Part shown: in pieces, positions 52,783 through 62,239 of the stretch
Position numbering within the stretch: the first letter of the stretch is position 1
Layout: every line of letters starts with the position of its first letter
Source of the DNA: Caldilineaceae bacterium
GTDB taxonomy: Bacteria > Chloroflexota > Anaerolineae > Caldilineales > Caldilineaceae
Length of the DNA stretch: 64,000 bases
Reading direction: 5' to 3'
NCBI GenBank assembly: GCA_026989655.1
Contig: JALSIX010000140.1
Coordinates: 1-64,000 of the forward strand
Position numbers and translations under genes: made by a program
The notes under the pieces: generated by a model
What the model was told of the DNA's origin: nothing
Seen by the model: only the letters and a program-made list of their open reading frames with translations
Databases searched by the model: none

Positions 52783-53796
52783 ATGCCCGTGTTCGGCAGG
52801 AGAAGCCCGGCAACCCCTCCAGAGCCCCCACAGCCCTCCGCCCGGCGTGCACCGGATCGCCACCCCGCCTGGCCGGCAGTGGCCCTGGCCCTGCTCTGGG
52901 ACCGATGGCTGGGCGAGCCGCCCAATGGCCTCCATCCCGTGGCCTGGCTGGGAGGGTGGATGGCCGGTCTGGAGATCCGACTGCGGCGGTGGATGCCCGC
53001 ATCCCGGCTCGGAGAGGCCATGGCCGGCGGGCTGGCCCTGGCAGGTGGGCTGCTGCCGGCCCTGCTCCTCGCCAGGACGGTGGAGCGTCGGACCGGGTGG
53101 CTCACCGGCCTGGCCCTCAAGCAGGCCCTGGCCCATCGGGCCCTGGACCGCGCGGTGGCCCAGGTGGAGGAGGCCCTCCGCGCGGGGGCGCTGGACCAGG
53201 CCCGAAGCCACCTGGGTCACCACCTGGTCAGCCGAGATACCCGGGAGCTCTCCCCGGAGGAGGTGGCCATGGCTGCGGTGGAAAGCCTGGCCGAGAACCT
53301 GAACGACAGCCTGGTGGCGCCCCTCTTCTGGTGGGAAGTGGCCGGGCTTCCCGGGGCCTGGGGCTACCGGGCCGTCAACACCGCGGACGCCATGTGGGGC
53401 TACCGTTGCCCCCGCTACGAATGGTTCGGCAAGCTGGCCGCCCGCCTGGACGATCTGCTCAACTGGGTGCCTGCCCGGCTGACCGCAGCCCTCATCTGGG
53501 GGGTGGCCGCATGCCAGGGCGCCGGCTCCCGCACCTGGCACACCTGGCGGCGAGAGTCAGGGCGGACCCCAAGCCCCAACGCGGGCCATCCCATGGCGGC
53601 CATGGCCGGCGCCCTGGGGGTTTCCCTGAGCAAACCCGGGGTCTACACCCTCCATGGCGGGCCAGAGCCCTGCACCGTGGAACACGTGGCCCAGGCCCGC
53701 AAGCTCGCCCAGAGGGTGGCGTGGCTGGCCTGGGCCACCGCGATCTGGGCCGCGCTCCTCTGGGGCAAGGGAAGCCCTTGGAATCGGCGTGGGTAG
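52783..53796 (+). CDS. cbiB: Adenosylcobinamide-phosphate synthase
   Basis: A 337-residue membrane enzyme joining (R)-1-aminopropanol (or its phosphate) to adenosylcobyric acid. After a Pro/Arg-rich N-terminus of about 30 residues it reads ALLWDRWLGEPPNGLHPVAWLGG, a family hallmark, then SRDTRELSPEEVAMAAVESLAENLNDS (trimmed), PLFWWEVAGLPGAWGYRAVNTADAMWGYR and PNAGHPMAAMAGALG. No gap separates it from cobO. Confidence 0.93.
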   Translation: MPVFGRRSPATPPEPPQPSARRAPDRHPAWPAVALALLWDRWLGEPPNGLHPVAWLGGWMAGLEIRLRRWMPASRLGEAMAGGLALAGGLLPALLLARTVERRTGWLTGLALKQALAHRALDRAVAQVEEALRAGALDQARSHLGHHLVSRDTRELSPEEVAMAAVESLAENLNDSLVAPLFWWEVAGLPGAWGYRAVNTADAMWGYRCPRYEWFGKLAARLDDLLNWVPARLTAALIWGVAACQGAGSRTWHTWRRESGRTPSPNAGHPMAAMAGALGVSLSKPGVYTLHGGPEPCTVEHVAQARKLAQRVAWLAWATAIWAALLWGKGSPWNRRG

Positions 53797-53943
53797 CTCT
53801 TGGGAATCGAACCATGGACGCACGAAAGGAATATCTTCAGCAGAGCCCACCTATAGCGGGAAGGAGGAGCGCGGACGACGTCGCCGCCCGCGCCGAAAGC
53901 GCATGGAATCGCGGGCACGCGTCGATGTAGGAGCGACAGGGCC

Positions 53944-55086
53944 ATGTCCCAGATCGTCCACGGGGGCCTGGACCGGGCCGAACTGGAGCGCCTGGGCCTG
54001 AGACCCGAGTCGGTGCTGGACTTCTCCTCCAATGTCAACCCGTTCGGCCCCCCGGAAGGCGTGGTGGCCGCGGTCCGAAACGCGGTGGATGCCTTCCACC
54101 TGGCCAGCTATCCCGATCCGAGCTGTTGGGCCCTGCGACGGCGGCTGGCCCAGGTCCACCGGGTGGATCCCGAGCGGATCCTGGTGGGCAACGGCTCCGC
54201 GGATCTCATCCACCTGGCCATGCAGGTGCTGGCTCCTGGGCGCCGGGTAGCCGTGCTGGGGCCCACCTTCGGGGAATACGCCCACGCCGCCCGCCGCGCG
54301 GGTGCCGTCCTCCTCTCCGTGGCCTGGCCTGGCTGGGCCCTCTCGCCCCAGGGAGATTTCCACCCCGCGGACACCTCCCTGGACCAGGTCCGGGCCGAGC
54401 TGGAGACGGCCCGACCCCACCTGGTGGTGCTCTGCAACCCCAACAACCCCACCGGGGACCTGCTGACGGCGGAGGCCTTCACCCATCTGCGGAGGGCCTT
54501 GCCCCATACGTGCTGGCTCCTGGATCTGGCCTACGCGGCCTTCGCGGACACCCCGGTGTCGGCCCCCCTGGATTCCCGGACAGTGGTGCTCCACTCCCTC
54601 ACCAAGGACTTCGCCCTGGCCGGGCTGCGGCTGGGCTACCTGGTGGGCCCCCAGGCGCTGGTGGAACGGCTGCGCTCGGCCCAGCCTCCTTGGAACGTCA
54701 ACGGCCTGGCCCAGGTCGCGGGGCTGGCCGCGCTGGACCACCTGGCCTGGCGGGCCCGCACCCTGACCCGTCTGCGGGTGGAATGTGCTCGCCTGCGCGG
54801 GGATCTGGCTCGAATGGGATGGCATCCCCGGAAGACGGCCACTCATTTCTTCCTCCTGCCTGTGGGCGATCCTGGAGAGCTGCGGGCCCGCCTGCTCCGG
54901 GGCGGCCTGCTGGTCCGGGACGCGAGCTCCTTCGGCCTGTCCGGCTTCGTCCGCATCGCGGCCCGCCAGGCCGCGGACAACGCCCGGCTCCTGGCCGGGC
55001 TGGCCCAGGAGCGGGCGTCCGCGGGGCGCCGAGCCCCAAGCCCTCCGGGACGTCCAACGGCCTTGCCCTCAGGAGACCATCCATGA
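53944..55086 (+). CDS. cobD: Threonine-phosphate decarboxylase / HisC-like aminotransferase of B12 synthesis
   Basis: A 380-residue fold type I PLP enzyme. It has VLDFSSNVNPFGPPEGV, YPDPSCWALRRRLAQ, CNPNNPTGDL and the PLP-lysine region SLTKDFALAGLRLGY. In B12 clusters this family makes aminopropanol phosphate from threonine phosphate, the substrate used by CbiB just upstream. Histidinol-phosphate aminotransferase is the alternative, but no his genes are near. It starts after a 147-bp gap and overlaps cbiA by 4 nt. Confidence 0.88.
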   Translation: MSQIVHGGLDRAELERLGLRPESVLDFSSNVNPFGPPEGVVAAVRNAVDAFHLASYPDPSCWALRRRLAQVHRVDPERILVGNGSADLIHLAMQVLAPGRRVAVLGPTFGEYAHAARRAGAVLLSVAWPGWALSPQGDFHPADTSLDQVRAELETARPHLVVLCNPNNPTGDLLTAEAFTHLRRALPHTCWLLDLAYAAFADTPVSAPLDSRTVVLHSLTKDFALAGLRLGYLVGPQALVERLRSAQPPWNVNGLAQVAGLAALDHLAWRARTLTRLRVECARLRGDLARMGWHPRKTATHFFLLPVGDPGELRARLLRGGLLVRDASSFGLSGFVRIAARQAADNARLLAGLAQERASAGRRAPSPPGRPTALPSGDHP

Positions 55087-56489
55087 GCGCCTCCTATGTT
55101 CCCCGCATCCTGGTGGCCGGAACCCACAGCGGCGTGGGCAAGACCACCTTGACCGTGGGTATCCTGGCCGGGCTGCGCCGACGCGGCCTGCAGGTCCAGC
55201 CCTTCAAGGTGGGCCCCGACTACATCGACCCCACCTACCACTCCCTGGCCGCAGGCCGAGAGGCCCGCAACCTGGACGCGTGGATGGTCCCCCGACAGCG
55301 GATCCCCGGCCTCTTCCTCCAGGCGGCCCAGGGAGCGGATCTGGCCTTGGTGGAGGGGGTCATGGGGCTGTACGATGGCTTCGACTACCAGGGGGAGAGG
55401 GGCAGCACCGGGGAGATGGCCAAGCTCCTGGGGGTACCGACGATCCTGGTGGTGGATGCCCAGGCCATGGCCCGCAGCGCGGGGGCTCTGGTGTTGGGCT
55501 ACCGGGCCTTCGATCCCGACCTGCCCCTGGTCGGCGTGATCGTGAACCGGGTGGGCAGCGAAGGACACGGCCAGGGCGTCGCCCAGGCCATCCAAGACGC
55601 CACAGGGCTGCCCGTGTTGGGCTGGCTGCCCCGGGCCGATGGCCTGGCCGTGCCGGAACGCCACCTGGGCCTGGTCCCCACCCAGGAGATGGGCCGGGCT
55701 CGGGAGTTCGTGGACGCGGCCCGAGCCCATGTGGAGCGCCACGTGGACCTGGACGGGCTGCTGGCCCTGGCCCGTCGAGCCCCTTCCCTGGATCGCCCGA
55801 CGCCCCCGCCCCAGGTCCGGCGGGTGGCCGGCCAGGAGACACCGGTCCTCGCGGTGGCCCAGGACCCAGCCTTCTCCTTCACCTACCCGGAGAACCTGGC
55901 CCTGTTGCAGGCCGCGGGCGCCCGGATCGAACCCTTCAGTCCCCTCCAGGATCCGGAGCTGCCCCGGGGAACCGGCGGGGTGCTCCTGAGCGGTGGCTTT
56001 CCCGAGCTCTACGCCCCGGAGCTGGCCCGGAACACGGCCATGCACGAAGCCCTGCGCCAAGCCCATCGGCAGGGGGTACCCATCTACGCGGAGTGTGGCG
56101 GCCTCATGTACCTGACCCAGGCCATCGTGGACCTGGCCGGAAAGCGGCATCCCATGGTGGGGCTGTTGCCCGGCCATTCCGCCATGGCAGAGCGGCTCAT
56201 CCTGGGCTATCGGGAGGCGGAGGCCTGGGCCGATTCCTGGCTGTGGCGGCGAGGGGAACGGATCCGGGGCCACGAGTTCCACCACTCTCGCTGGGAAGGC
56301 CGCCCCCCTTTCCTCCCTCCGGCCTATCGGCTGCTGCCGACCCGTCCGGGCTCCTCGCCCCGGCCGGAGGGAGCCTGTCTGGGCTCCCTGTGGGCCTCCT
56401 ACGTGCATCTCCATCTCTGGGCTCGGCCAGAGGTGGCCGAACGCTTCGTGGCCGCGGCCCTCCGTGCCCGAAGGAGGCGGACACCGTGA
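55083..56489 (+). CDS. cbiA: Cobyrinic acid a,c-diamide synthase
   Basis: A 468-residue glutamine-dependent amidotransferase (CobB/CbiA). N-terminal ATP-binding part: VAGTHSGVGKTTLTVGIL, FKVGPDYIDPTYHSLAAG, EGVMGLYDGF. C-terminal GATase domain: GGVLLSGGFPELY, nucleophile Cys in YAECGGLMYL and GHEFHHSRW. It amidates the a and c acetate side chains of cobyrinate. ATGA overlap with cobD. Confidence 0.94.
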   Translation: MSASYVPRILVAGTHSGVGKTTLTVGILAGLRRRGLQVQPFKVGPDYIDPTYHSLAAGREARNLDAWMVPRQRIPGLFLQAAQGADLALVEGVMGLYDGFDYQGERGSTGEMAKLLGVPTILVVDAQAMARSAGALVLGYRAFDPDLPLVGVIVNRVGSEGHGQGVAQAIQDATGLPVLGWLPRADGLAVPERHLGLVPTQEMGRAREFVDAARAHVERHVDLDGLLALARRAPSLDRPTPPPQVRRVAGQETPVLAVAQDPAFSFTYPENLALLQAAGARIEPFSPLQDPELPRGTGGVLLSGGFPELYAPELARNTAMHEALRQAHRQGVPIYAECGGLMYLTQAIVDLAGKRHPMVGLLPGHSAMAERLILGYREAEAWADSWLWRRGERIRGHEFHHSRWEGRPPFLPPAYRLLPTRPGSSPRPEGACLGSLWASYVHLHLWARPEVAERFVAAALRARRRRTP

Positions 56490-58006
56490 GCCGAGCACCG
56501 GTGCTCATGGTCCAGGGGGCGTCCTCCTCGGTGGGCAAGAGCTGGTTGGCCACCGCGCTCTGCCGCATCTACGCCCGTCGGGGCCTCCGGGTAGCCCCCT
56601 TCAAGGCCCAGAACATGTCCAACAACGCGGCCGTCTGCCCGGGCGGGGGGGAGATCGGCCGGGCCCAGGCCCTCCAGGCCCAGGCCGCAGGGGTGGCTCC
56701 GCGGGTGGAGATGAACCCCATCCTGCTGAAGCCCGAGGGCAACCGGCGCTCCCAGGTGGTGGTGTGGGGACGTCCCTGGGGACGGCTGAGCGCCGGGGCG
56801 TACCACCGTCGCAAGGGAGAACTCTGGTCCGTGGTCACCGACGCGTTGGACCGACTGCGGGCGGAGCACGATCTCGTCATCGCGGAGGGCGCGGGCAGCC
56901 CCGCGGAGCTGAACCTGAAGCCCGGCGACCTGGTGAACATGGCCGTGGCCCGCCACGCGGACGCGACGGTGCTCCTGGTGGGGGACATCGACCGAGGCGG
57001 GGTCTTCGCCCAGCTCCTGGGCACCCTCTGGCTCCTGCCGCCGGAGGAGCAGCGCCTGGTGCGAGCCCTGGTGGTCAACAAGTTCCGGGGAGAGCCGGCT
57101 CTCTTCGTGGACGGAGTACGGATCTTGGAGGAGCGAGGCGGGCGACCGGTCCTGGGCGTGGTGCCCTACGTGCCGGACCTCCTCCTGCCCCGGGAGGACG
57201 GCGCGTCCCTGCCCGAGGCAACGGCCCTGGCCCCGGCCGAGATGCTGGTCATCGGGGTCGTCCACCTGCCCCGACTGGCCAACTTCGACGACGTGGACCC
57301 CCTCCGGGCCGAGCCCGACGTCCAGGTGCGCTTCGTGGCCCACCCAGAGGAGCTGGCCCAGGTGGACGCGATCCTCCTGCCCGGGAGCAAACACACGGCC
57401 GCAGACCTGGCATGGCTGGAGGCCCAGGGACTGGCCACGGCCATCCGGGAACAGGCCCGGGCCGGTGTCCCCGTGGTGGGCCTCTGCGGCGGCTACCAGA
57501 TGTTGGGCCGCTCCATCCGGGATCCCCTGGGGGTGGAGACGGATCGTGGAGAGGTTCCGGGGCTCGGGCTCCTGCCGGTGGAGACCACCTTCCGGGCCGA
57601 GAAGGCCACCTACCAGGTGAAGGCCCAGATCCACCGCGGGGCGCCCTGGCTCTCCTCCCTGGAGAGCACCTGGGTGGAGGGATATGAGATCCACATGGGG
57701 CAGACCGCCAGCCCGACTCCCTGGCTCACCATCCGCTCCCGCAACGGGCAACCGGTCCAGGTGGCCGACGGTGCCATGTCCGAGGACGGCCGGATCTGGG
57801 GATGCTATCTGCACGGGATCTTCGCCAACGACGGTCTGCGTCGAGCCTGGCTGGACGCCGTGCGACACTGGCGGACCGGAACGGCTCGACGTGTGGCCAG
57901 GCCGGTGTCCATGGCGGAACGCCTCCGCCAGGATCTGGAGCGGTGGGCCGACACGGTGGAGGCTGCGCTGGACATGGCCCGGCTGGACGCCATGATATGG
58001 GAATAG
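56486..58006 (+). CDS. cbiP: Cobyric acid synthase
   Basis: A 506-residue CobQ/CbiP enzyme that amidates side chains b, d, e and g. Motifs: VQGASSSVGKSWLATALCRI, FKAQNMSNNA, NPILLKPEG, VLLVGDIDRGGVFAQL and the C-terminal GATase with LPGSKHTAADLAWL and nucleophile VGLCGGYQMLG, then GYEIHMGQT. GTG start overlaps the cbiA stop (GTGA). Last gene of the B12 unit; cobU, cobS, cobT and corrin-ring genes are not in the window. Confidence 0.95.
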   Translation: MSRAPVLMVQGASSSVGKSWLATALCRIYARRGLRVAPFKAQNMSNNAAVCPGGGEIGRAQALQAQAAGVAPRVEMNPILLKPEGNRRSQVVVWGRPWGRLSAGAYHRRKGELWSVVTDALDRLRAEHDLVIAEGAGSPAELNLKPGDLVNMAVARHADATVLLVGDIDRGGVFAQLLGTLWLLPPEEQRLVRALVVNKFRGEPALFVDGVRILEERGGRPVLGVVPYVPDLLLPREDGASLPEATALAPAEMLVIGVVHLPRLANFDDVDPLRAEPDVQVRFVAHPEELAQVDAILLPGSKHTAADLAWLEAQGLATAIREQARAGVPVVGLCGGYQMLGRSIRDPLGVETDRGEVPGLGLLPVETTFRAEKATYQVKAQIHRGAPWLSSLESTWVEGYEIHMGQTASPTPWLTIRSRNGQPVQVADGAMSEDGRIWGCYLHGIFANDGLRRAWLDAVRHWRTGTARRVARPVSMAERLRQDLERWADTVEAALDMARLDAMIWE

Positions 58007-58055
58007 CCAGGGGTGCTGGGACGGGCGGGAGGACCGCGGCAGCCCAGGGGGTGAT

Positions 58056-58084
58056 TTGGGCCCCGTGCGGCCAGACCGTATAAT
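58056..58084 (+). promoter_or_regulatory. Promoter of the riboflavin operon
   Basis: TTGGGC (58056-58061), a 17-nt spacer and a perfect TATAAT (58079-58084), 38 nt before the FMN riboswitch. Confidence 0.75.
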
Positions 58085-58121
58085 GGGGATGGACAACCGC
58101 ATACGCTGGTGTACAGCCGCA

Positions 58122-58332
58122 CCTTCGGGGCAGGGTGAGTCTGGGTCTCCCAGGGGGCCTGGGCAATTCCCGACCGGCGGTATGGCAGGCAGAGGACCTG
58201 CCGAGCCCGCGAGCGGCCCTGCGGTCCAGGCAGCTCCCAATGCCCTGGGCCCAGTCGGGTTCACCGACGGCAGGGTGTCAAGCAGATCCGGTGAGAGGCC
58301 GGAGCCGACGGTATAGTCCGGATGGGAGAAGG
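58122..58332 (+). promoter_or_regulatory. FMN riboswitch (RFN element)
   Basis: Shows the conserved RFN blocks: TTCGGGGCAGGGTG, CAATTCCCGACCGGCGGT, GAGCCCGCGAGC, CAGATCCGGTGAGAGGCCGG and AGCCGACGGTATAGTCCGGA. P1 pairs CCTTC (58122-58126) with GAAGG (58328-58332). One arm is enlarged by about 15 nt between GGGTG and CAATTCCC. It should switch off the rib operon when FMN is high. Confidence 0.95.
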
Positions 58333-58384
58333 TGGCGGGCGATGTGCTTCCGCGCGAAACGCCATCGCGCCGGCAAGGTCCCCG

Positions 58385-58419
58385 CGCCCCCTGGAGGTCC
58401 ACAGACCTGGGGGCGTTTG
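58385..58419 (+). terminator. First intrinsic terminator of the rib leader
   Basis: CGCCCCC with GGGGGCG and inner AGGTC with GACCT (loop CACA, TGG bulge), followed by TTTG. About 50 nt after the riboswitch, so a candidate expression platform. Confidence 0.65.
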
Positions 58420-58506
58420 CATTGGCCGGGGCTACCTGGACGGTGAGGGCCCGGCCTGGGCTCGGCCGCAACGGGATGGCGGATGCCTGGATGCACTTCG
58501 GATCGC

Positions 58507-58543
58507 GCCTGCCCCGAACGCGCGCTGGGGCAGGCCTTTCTTT
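58507..58543 (+). terminator. Second intrinsic terminator of the rib leader
   Basis: GCCTGCCCC (58507-58515) pairs with GGGGCAGGC (58527-58535), an 11-nt loop, then CTTTCTTT. It lies 46 nt before ribD. Apart from these two hairpins the 257 bp between riboswitch and ribD hold nothing I recognise. Confidence 0.75.
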
Positions 58544-58589
58544 GTGTGGACGGGCCAGGAAGGGGCCCGCCGCGAGCCTGGAGGCGAAG

Positions 58590-59771
58590 ATGGACTACAT
58601 GGCACGAGCCTTGGCCCTGGCGGCCCAGGCCCGGGGCCGCACAAGCCCCAACCCCATGGTGGGCGCGGTGCTGGTCCGGGAAGGTCGAGTGGTGGGCGAG
58701 GGCTTCCATGCCCGGGCCGGAGGCCCCCATGCAGAGGTGGTGGCCCTGGCCCAGGCCGGCCCCGAGGCCCGGGGGGCCACCCTGTACGTCACCCTGGAGC
58801 CGTGCAACCACCACGGACGCACGCCCCCCTGTACCCAGGCCCTCATCCAGGCCGGGGTGGCCGAGGTCCACATGGCCATGCTGGATCCGAACCCCAGGGT
58901 GTCGGGCCGGGGGCGGGCCGCGCTGGAGGCCGCAGGCATCCGCACGGTGGTGGGCGAACGGGAGGCCGAGGCCCGCCGCCTCAACGAGATCTTCGTCCAC
59001 TGGGTCACCACCGGTCGTCCCTTCGTGTGGGCCAAGTACGCCATGACCCTGGACGGGAAGATCGCCACGGTGACCGGCCACGCCCGCTGGATCAGCGGGC
59101 CGGAGGCCCGACGCTACGTCCACGAGCTGCGGGACCGGCTGGACGCCATCCTGGTGGGCACGAACACCGTCCTCCAGGACGACCCCCGGCTCACCACTCG
59201 GCTGGCCAAGGAGGACGTGGCCCATCCCCTCCGGGTGATCCTGGACAGCCGGGGGCGCATCCCCCTGTCGGCCCGGGTGTTCGATCCCCGGCTCCCGGGC
59301 CAGACCTTGGTGGCCACCACCGAGGCCATGCCCCGGACCCATCGACAGGCCCTGGAGGCCCAGGGGGTTCGGGTATGGTCCCTGCCCGGGTACCGGGGGA
59401 AAGTGGACCTGGTGGCCCTCCTGGCCAGGCTGGGCCAGGAGGAGATCACCAGCGTCCTGGTGGAGGGCGGCGGCACCGTGCTCGGCGCCCTCTTCGCCCA
59501 CGGGCAGGTGGACAAGGTGACGGCCATCGTGGCTCCACAGATCGTGGGCGGACGTGGAGCCCCCACCCCCGTGGGCGATCCCGGCGTGGCCACCATGGAT
59601 CGGGCCTGGCGGCTCACCGCTCTGGAGGTTCGGCACCTGGGCCCAGATGTGGCCCTCATCGGCTACCCGGCCCCTGCGGAGTGTCCCGATCCGGGCTCTC
59701 TGCCGAGGATGCTGGGGGCAGAGGAACCCGGGAACGAGTCGGGATACCCCCGAGGCCACAGCACCCCATAG
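58590..59771 (+). CDS. ribD: Bifunctional riboflavin deaminase/reductase
   Basis: A 393-residue RibD (deaminase plus reductase of the pyrimidine intermediate of riboflavin synthesis). Deaminase domain: PNPMVGAVLV, zinc site GGPHAEVVAL and LEPCNHHGRTPPC. Reductase domain from about residue 150: WAKYAMTLDGKIAT, ILVGTNTVLQDDPRLTTR and VLVEGGGTVLGALF. It ends with a tail of about 35 Pro/Gly-rich residues beyond the usual length. It is the first gene under the FMN riboswitch. Confidence 0.96.
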   Translation: MDYMARALALAAQARGRTSPNPMVGAVLVREGRVVGEGFHARAGGPHAEVVALAQAGPEARGATLYVTLEPCNHHGRTPPCTQALIQAGVAEVHMAMLDPNPRVSGRGRAALEAAGIRTVVGEREAEARRLNEIFVHWVTTGRPFVWAKYAMTLDGKIATVTGHARWISGPEARRYVHELRDRLDAILVGTNTVLQDDPRLTTRLAKEDVAHPLRVILDSRGRIPLSARVFDPRLPGQTLVATTEAMPRTHRQALEAQGVRVWSLPGYRGKVDLVALLARLGQEEITSVLVEGGGTVLGALFAHGQVDKVTAIVAPQIVGGRGAPTPVGDPGVATMDRAWRLTALEVRHLGPDVALIGYPAPAECPDPGSLPRMLGAEEPGNESGYPRGHSTP

Positions 59772-59781
59772 GGAGCACAGG

Positions 59782-60441
59782 ATGTTCAGCGGCATTGTCG
59801 AGGAGATGGGCCGGGTACGCCGGCTGGAACGTCGAGGCGCTGCCGGCAGGCTGGAGGTGGAGGCCCTCCAGGTCCTGGCCGACACCCGGATCGGCGACAG
59901 CCTCGCGGTGAACGGCGTCTGTCTGACCGTCACCGAGGCCGGGCATGGACGGTTCGCCGTGGATCTCTCGCCGGAGACCCTGTCCCGGACCACGTTGGGG
60001 GCCCTGGTCCCCGGTGACCGGGTCAACCTGGAACGCAGTCTGGCCGTCGGCGGCCGCCTGGGCGGACACTTCGTCCAGGGCCACGTGGACGGGGTGGGGC
60101 AGGTCCGCTCCGTCCGCTCCCAGGGAGAGGGCCGAGCCCTGGTCTTCGCCGCGCCGCCCGAGGTGATGCGCTACGTGGTGGTCAAGGGCTTCATCGCGGT
60201 GGACGGCATGAGCCTCACCGTGGTGGACCGGTTGCGGGATGGCTTCAGTGTGGCCTTCATCCCCCACACCCTGGCCCACACGGTGGCAGGCGCCTACCGG
60301 GTAGGCACTCGAGTGAACCTGGAGGCCGACATCCTGGGCAAGTACGTGGAGCGTTTCCTGGCCAGCCCTGTCGAGGGCAGGAACAGGATGCCAGCGGCCT
60401 GGATCGCCCAGGCCGAGAGGATGGGGAGGGAACGGCCGTGA
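59782..60441 (+). CDS. ribE: Riboflavin synthase, alpha subunit
   Basis: A 219-residue riboflavin synthase with the typical two homologous halves: MFSGIVEEMGRV, GDSLAVNGVCLTVT, GGHFVQGHVDGVG, then VVKGFIAVDGMSLTVVD and IPHTLAHT. It dismutates two lumazines to riboflavin. It ends overlapping ribBA (GTGA). Confidence 0.96.
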   Translation: MFSGIVEEMGRVRRLERRGAAGRLEVEALQVLADTRIGDSLAVNGVCLTVTEAGHGRFAVDLSPETLSRTTLGALVPGDRVNLERSLAVGGRLGGHFVQGHVDGVGQVRSVRSQGEGRALVFAAPPEVMRYVVVKGFIAVDGMSLTVVDRLRDGFSVAFIPHTLAHTVAGAYRVGTRVNLEADILGKYVERFLASPVEGRNRMPAAWIAQAERMGRERP

Positions 60442-61700
60442 GCTGGGCGAGCATTCCAGAGGCCTTGGCCGAGCTCCGGGCCGGGCGGATGATCCTGGTG
60501 GTGGACGACCCGGACCGGGAGAACGAAGGGGATCTGGTGATGGCCGCGGAGAAGGTGACCCCAGAGGCCGTCCATTTCATGGCCGTCCACGGCCGGGGGC
60601 TGATCTGCGTGCCCCTGCCCCGGGAACGAGCCCAGCGCCTGGACCTGGCGCCCATGGTCCCCCCCGAGGAGAACACCACCGGCTTCGGCACGGCCTTCAC
60701 CGTGTCCGTCGATGCCCGACAGGGGATCACCACGGGCATCTCCGCCCACGACCGGGCCCGGACCATCCAGGTGTTGGCAGATCCCTGCAGCCAGGCCGAG
60801 GACCTGGCGCGGCCAGGCCACGTCTTCCCCCTGGTGGCCCGGCCTGGCGGGGTGCTGAGCCGGCCAGGCCACACCGAGGCCGCGGTGGACCTGGCCCGGC
60901 TGGCTGGCCTGGAGCCGGTGGGGGTCATCTGCGAGGTCCTGGCCGAGGACGGACGCATGGCCCGCCTGCCCGAGCTGACACGCCTCGCGGATCGGCATGG
61001 CCTGGCCCGGATCACCGTGGCTGCCCTGGTCGAACACCTCCGGGCCCGGCCCCCAACCGTGCGACGGGCCGCGGAGGCCTGCCTGCCCACCCGCCACGGC
61101 ACGTTTCGGCTCCGGGTCTACCTGGAACCGGGCACCGGACGGGAACACCTGGCCCTGTTCCGGGAGCCCCTCCCAGGCTCCGAACCGGCATTGGTCCGGG
61201 TCCACTCCGAGTGCCTGACAGGAGAGGTCCTGGGATCCCTGCGCTGTGACTGCGGGCCCCAGCTCCAGGAGGCCCTGGCCCGGATGGGGGAGGCGGGCCA
61301 GGGGGTGCTCATCTATCTGCGCCAGGAGGGACGGGGCATCGGACTGGTGGACAAGATCCGGGCCTATGCGCTCCAGGAACGAGGGCTGGACACTGTGGAG
61401 GCCAACCAGGCCCTGGGCCTACCGGTGGACGCCCGAAGCTACGCGGTGGCCGCGGCCATCCTGGCCGACCTGGGCGTGCACCGGGTGCGGCTGCTCACCA
61501 ACAACCCCCACAAGTGCCAGGGGCTGCGGGCACATGGGATCCAGGTGGTGGAACGGGTGCCCTTGGTGGTGGACCCGGACTCCTCGCACGGCCGCAGATA
61601 TCTGTGGGCCAAGCAGCACAAACTGGGCCATCTGCTGGGGCTGGATCCCCCTACTCTTGAGGAGACAGGACCATGGGAACGGTGTACGAGGGAATGCTGA
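60438..61700 (+). CDS. ribBA: Bifunctional DHBP synthase / GTP cyclohydrolase II
   Basis: A 420-residue fusion. N-terminal DHBP synthase (about 1-200): [27 protein letters not shown], and RPGHVFPL. C-terminal GTP cyclohydrolase II (about 210-405): [21 protein letters not shown] with zinc Cys, [11 protein letters not shown] and LLTNNPHK. It provides both branch precursors of riboflavin. GTG start; its end overlaps ribH by 28 nt. Confidence 0.96.
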   Translation: MSWASIPEALAELRAGRMILVVDDPDRENEGDLVMAAEKVTPEAVHFMAVHGRGLICVPLPRERAQRLDLAPMVPPEENTTGFGTAFTVSVDARQGITTGISAHDRARTIQVLADPCSQAEDLARPGHVFPLVARPGGVLSRPGHTEAAVDLARLAGLEPVGVICEVLAEDGRMARLPELTRLADRHGLARITVAALVEHLRARPPTVRRAAEACLPTRHGTFRLRVYLEPGTGREHLALFREPLPGSEPALVRVHSECLTGEVLGSLRCDCGPQLQEALARMGEAGQGVLIYLRQEGRGIGLVDKIRAYALQERGLDTVEANQALGLPVDARSYAVAAAILADLGVHRVRLLTNNPHKCQGLRAHGIQVVERVPLVVDPDSSHGRRYLWAKQHKLGHLLGLDPPTLEETGPWERCTREC

Positions 61701-62239
61701 ACGGCGCGGGGCTGCGCTTCGCGCTGGTGGTCTCCCGGTTCAACCACTTCATCACCCGCTCGCTGCTGGAGGGAGCCCAGGACACCCTGCATCGCCACGG
61801 CGTGGCCCCCGAGGACGTGGACGTGGTGTGGGTGCCCGGCGCGCTCGAGATCCCACCGGTGGCCCGACAGCTGGCCCACAGCGGGCGCTACCACGCGGTC
61901 GTCTGCCTGGGCGCGGTGGTGCGGGGCGCGACCCCCCACTTCGACTACGTGGCGGGCGAGGCGGCCAAGGGCATCGCGGCCGCCGCCCTGGAGGCCGAGG
62001 TGCCCGTGGTCTTCGGCGTGTTGACCACCGACACGCTGGAACAGGCGGTGGAACGGGCCGGCACCAAGGCCGGCAACAAGGGAAGCGAGGCAGCCCTGGC
62101 CGGGCTGGAGATGGCGAACCTGATGCGGGTGTTGCCGACGAGGTGCGTTCCCTCCCCAGAGCCCGAACCCCCGCCGGCGACGGGGGCAGGCACAGAGGAC
62201 TCGGCTATCGGAACGCGGCCAACAGCCCCCCCAGGGTGA
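61673..62239 (+). CDS. ribH: 6,7-dimethyl-8-ribityllumazine synthase
   Basis: A 188-residue lumazine synthase: [50 protein letters not shown] and [23 protein letters not shown]. Normal length is about 155; the extra 30 C-terminal residues are Pro/Thr-rich and overlap the convergent ccdA gene by 35 bp. AGGAGACAGG lies upstream of the ATG. Confidence 0.96.
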   Translation: MGTVYEGMLNGAGLRFALVVSRFNHFITRSLLEGAQDTLHRHGVAPEDVDVVWVPGALEIPPVARQLAHSGRYHAVVCLGAVVRGATPHFDYVAGEAAKGIAAAALEAEVPVVFGVLTTDTLEQAVERAGTKAGNKGSEAALAGLEMANLMRVLPTRCVPSPEPEPPPATGAGTEDSAIGTRPTAPPG

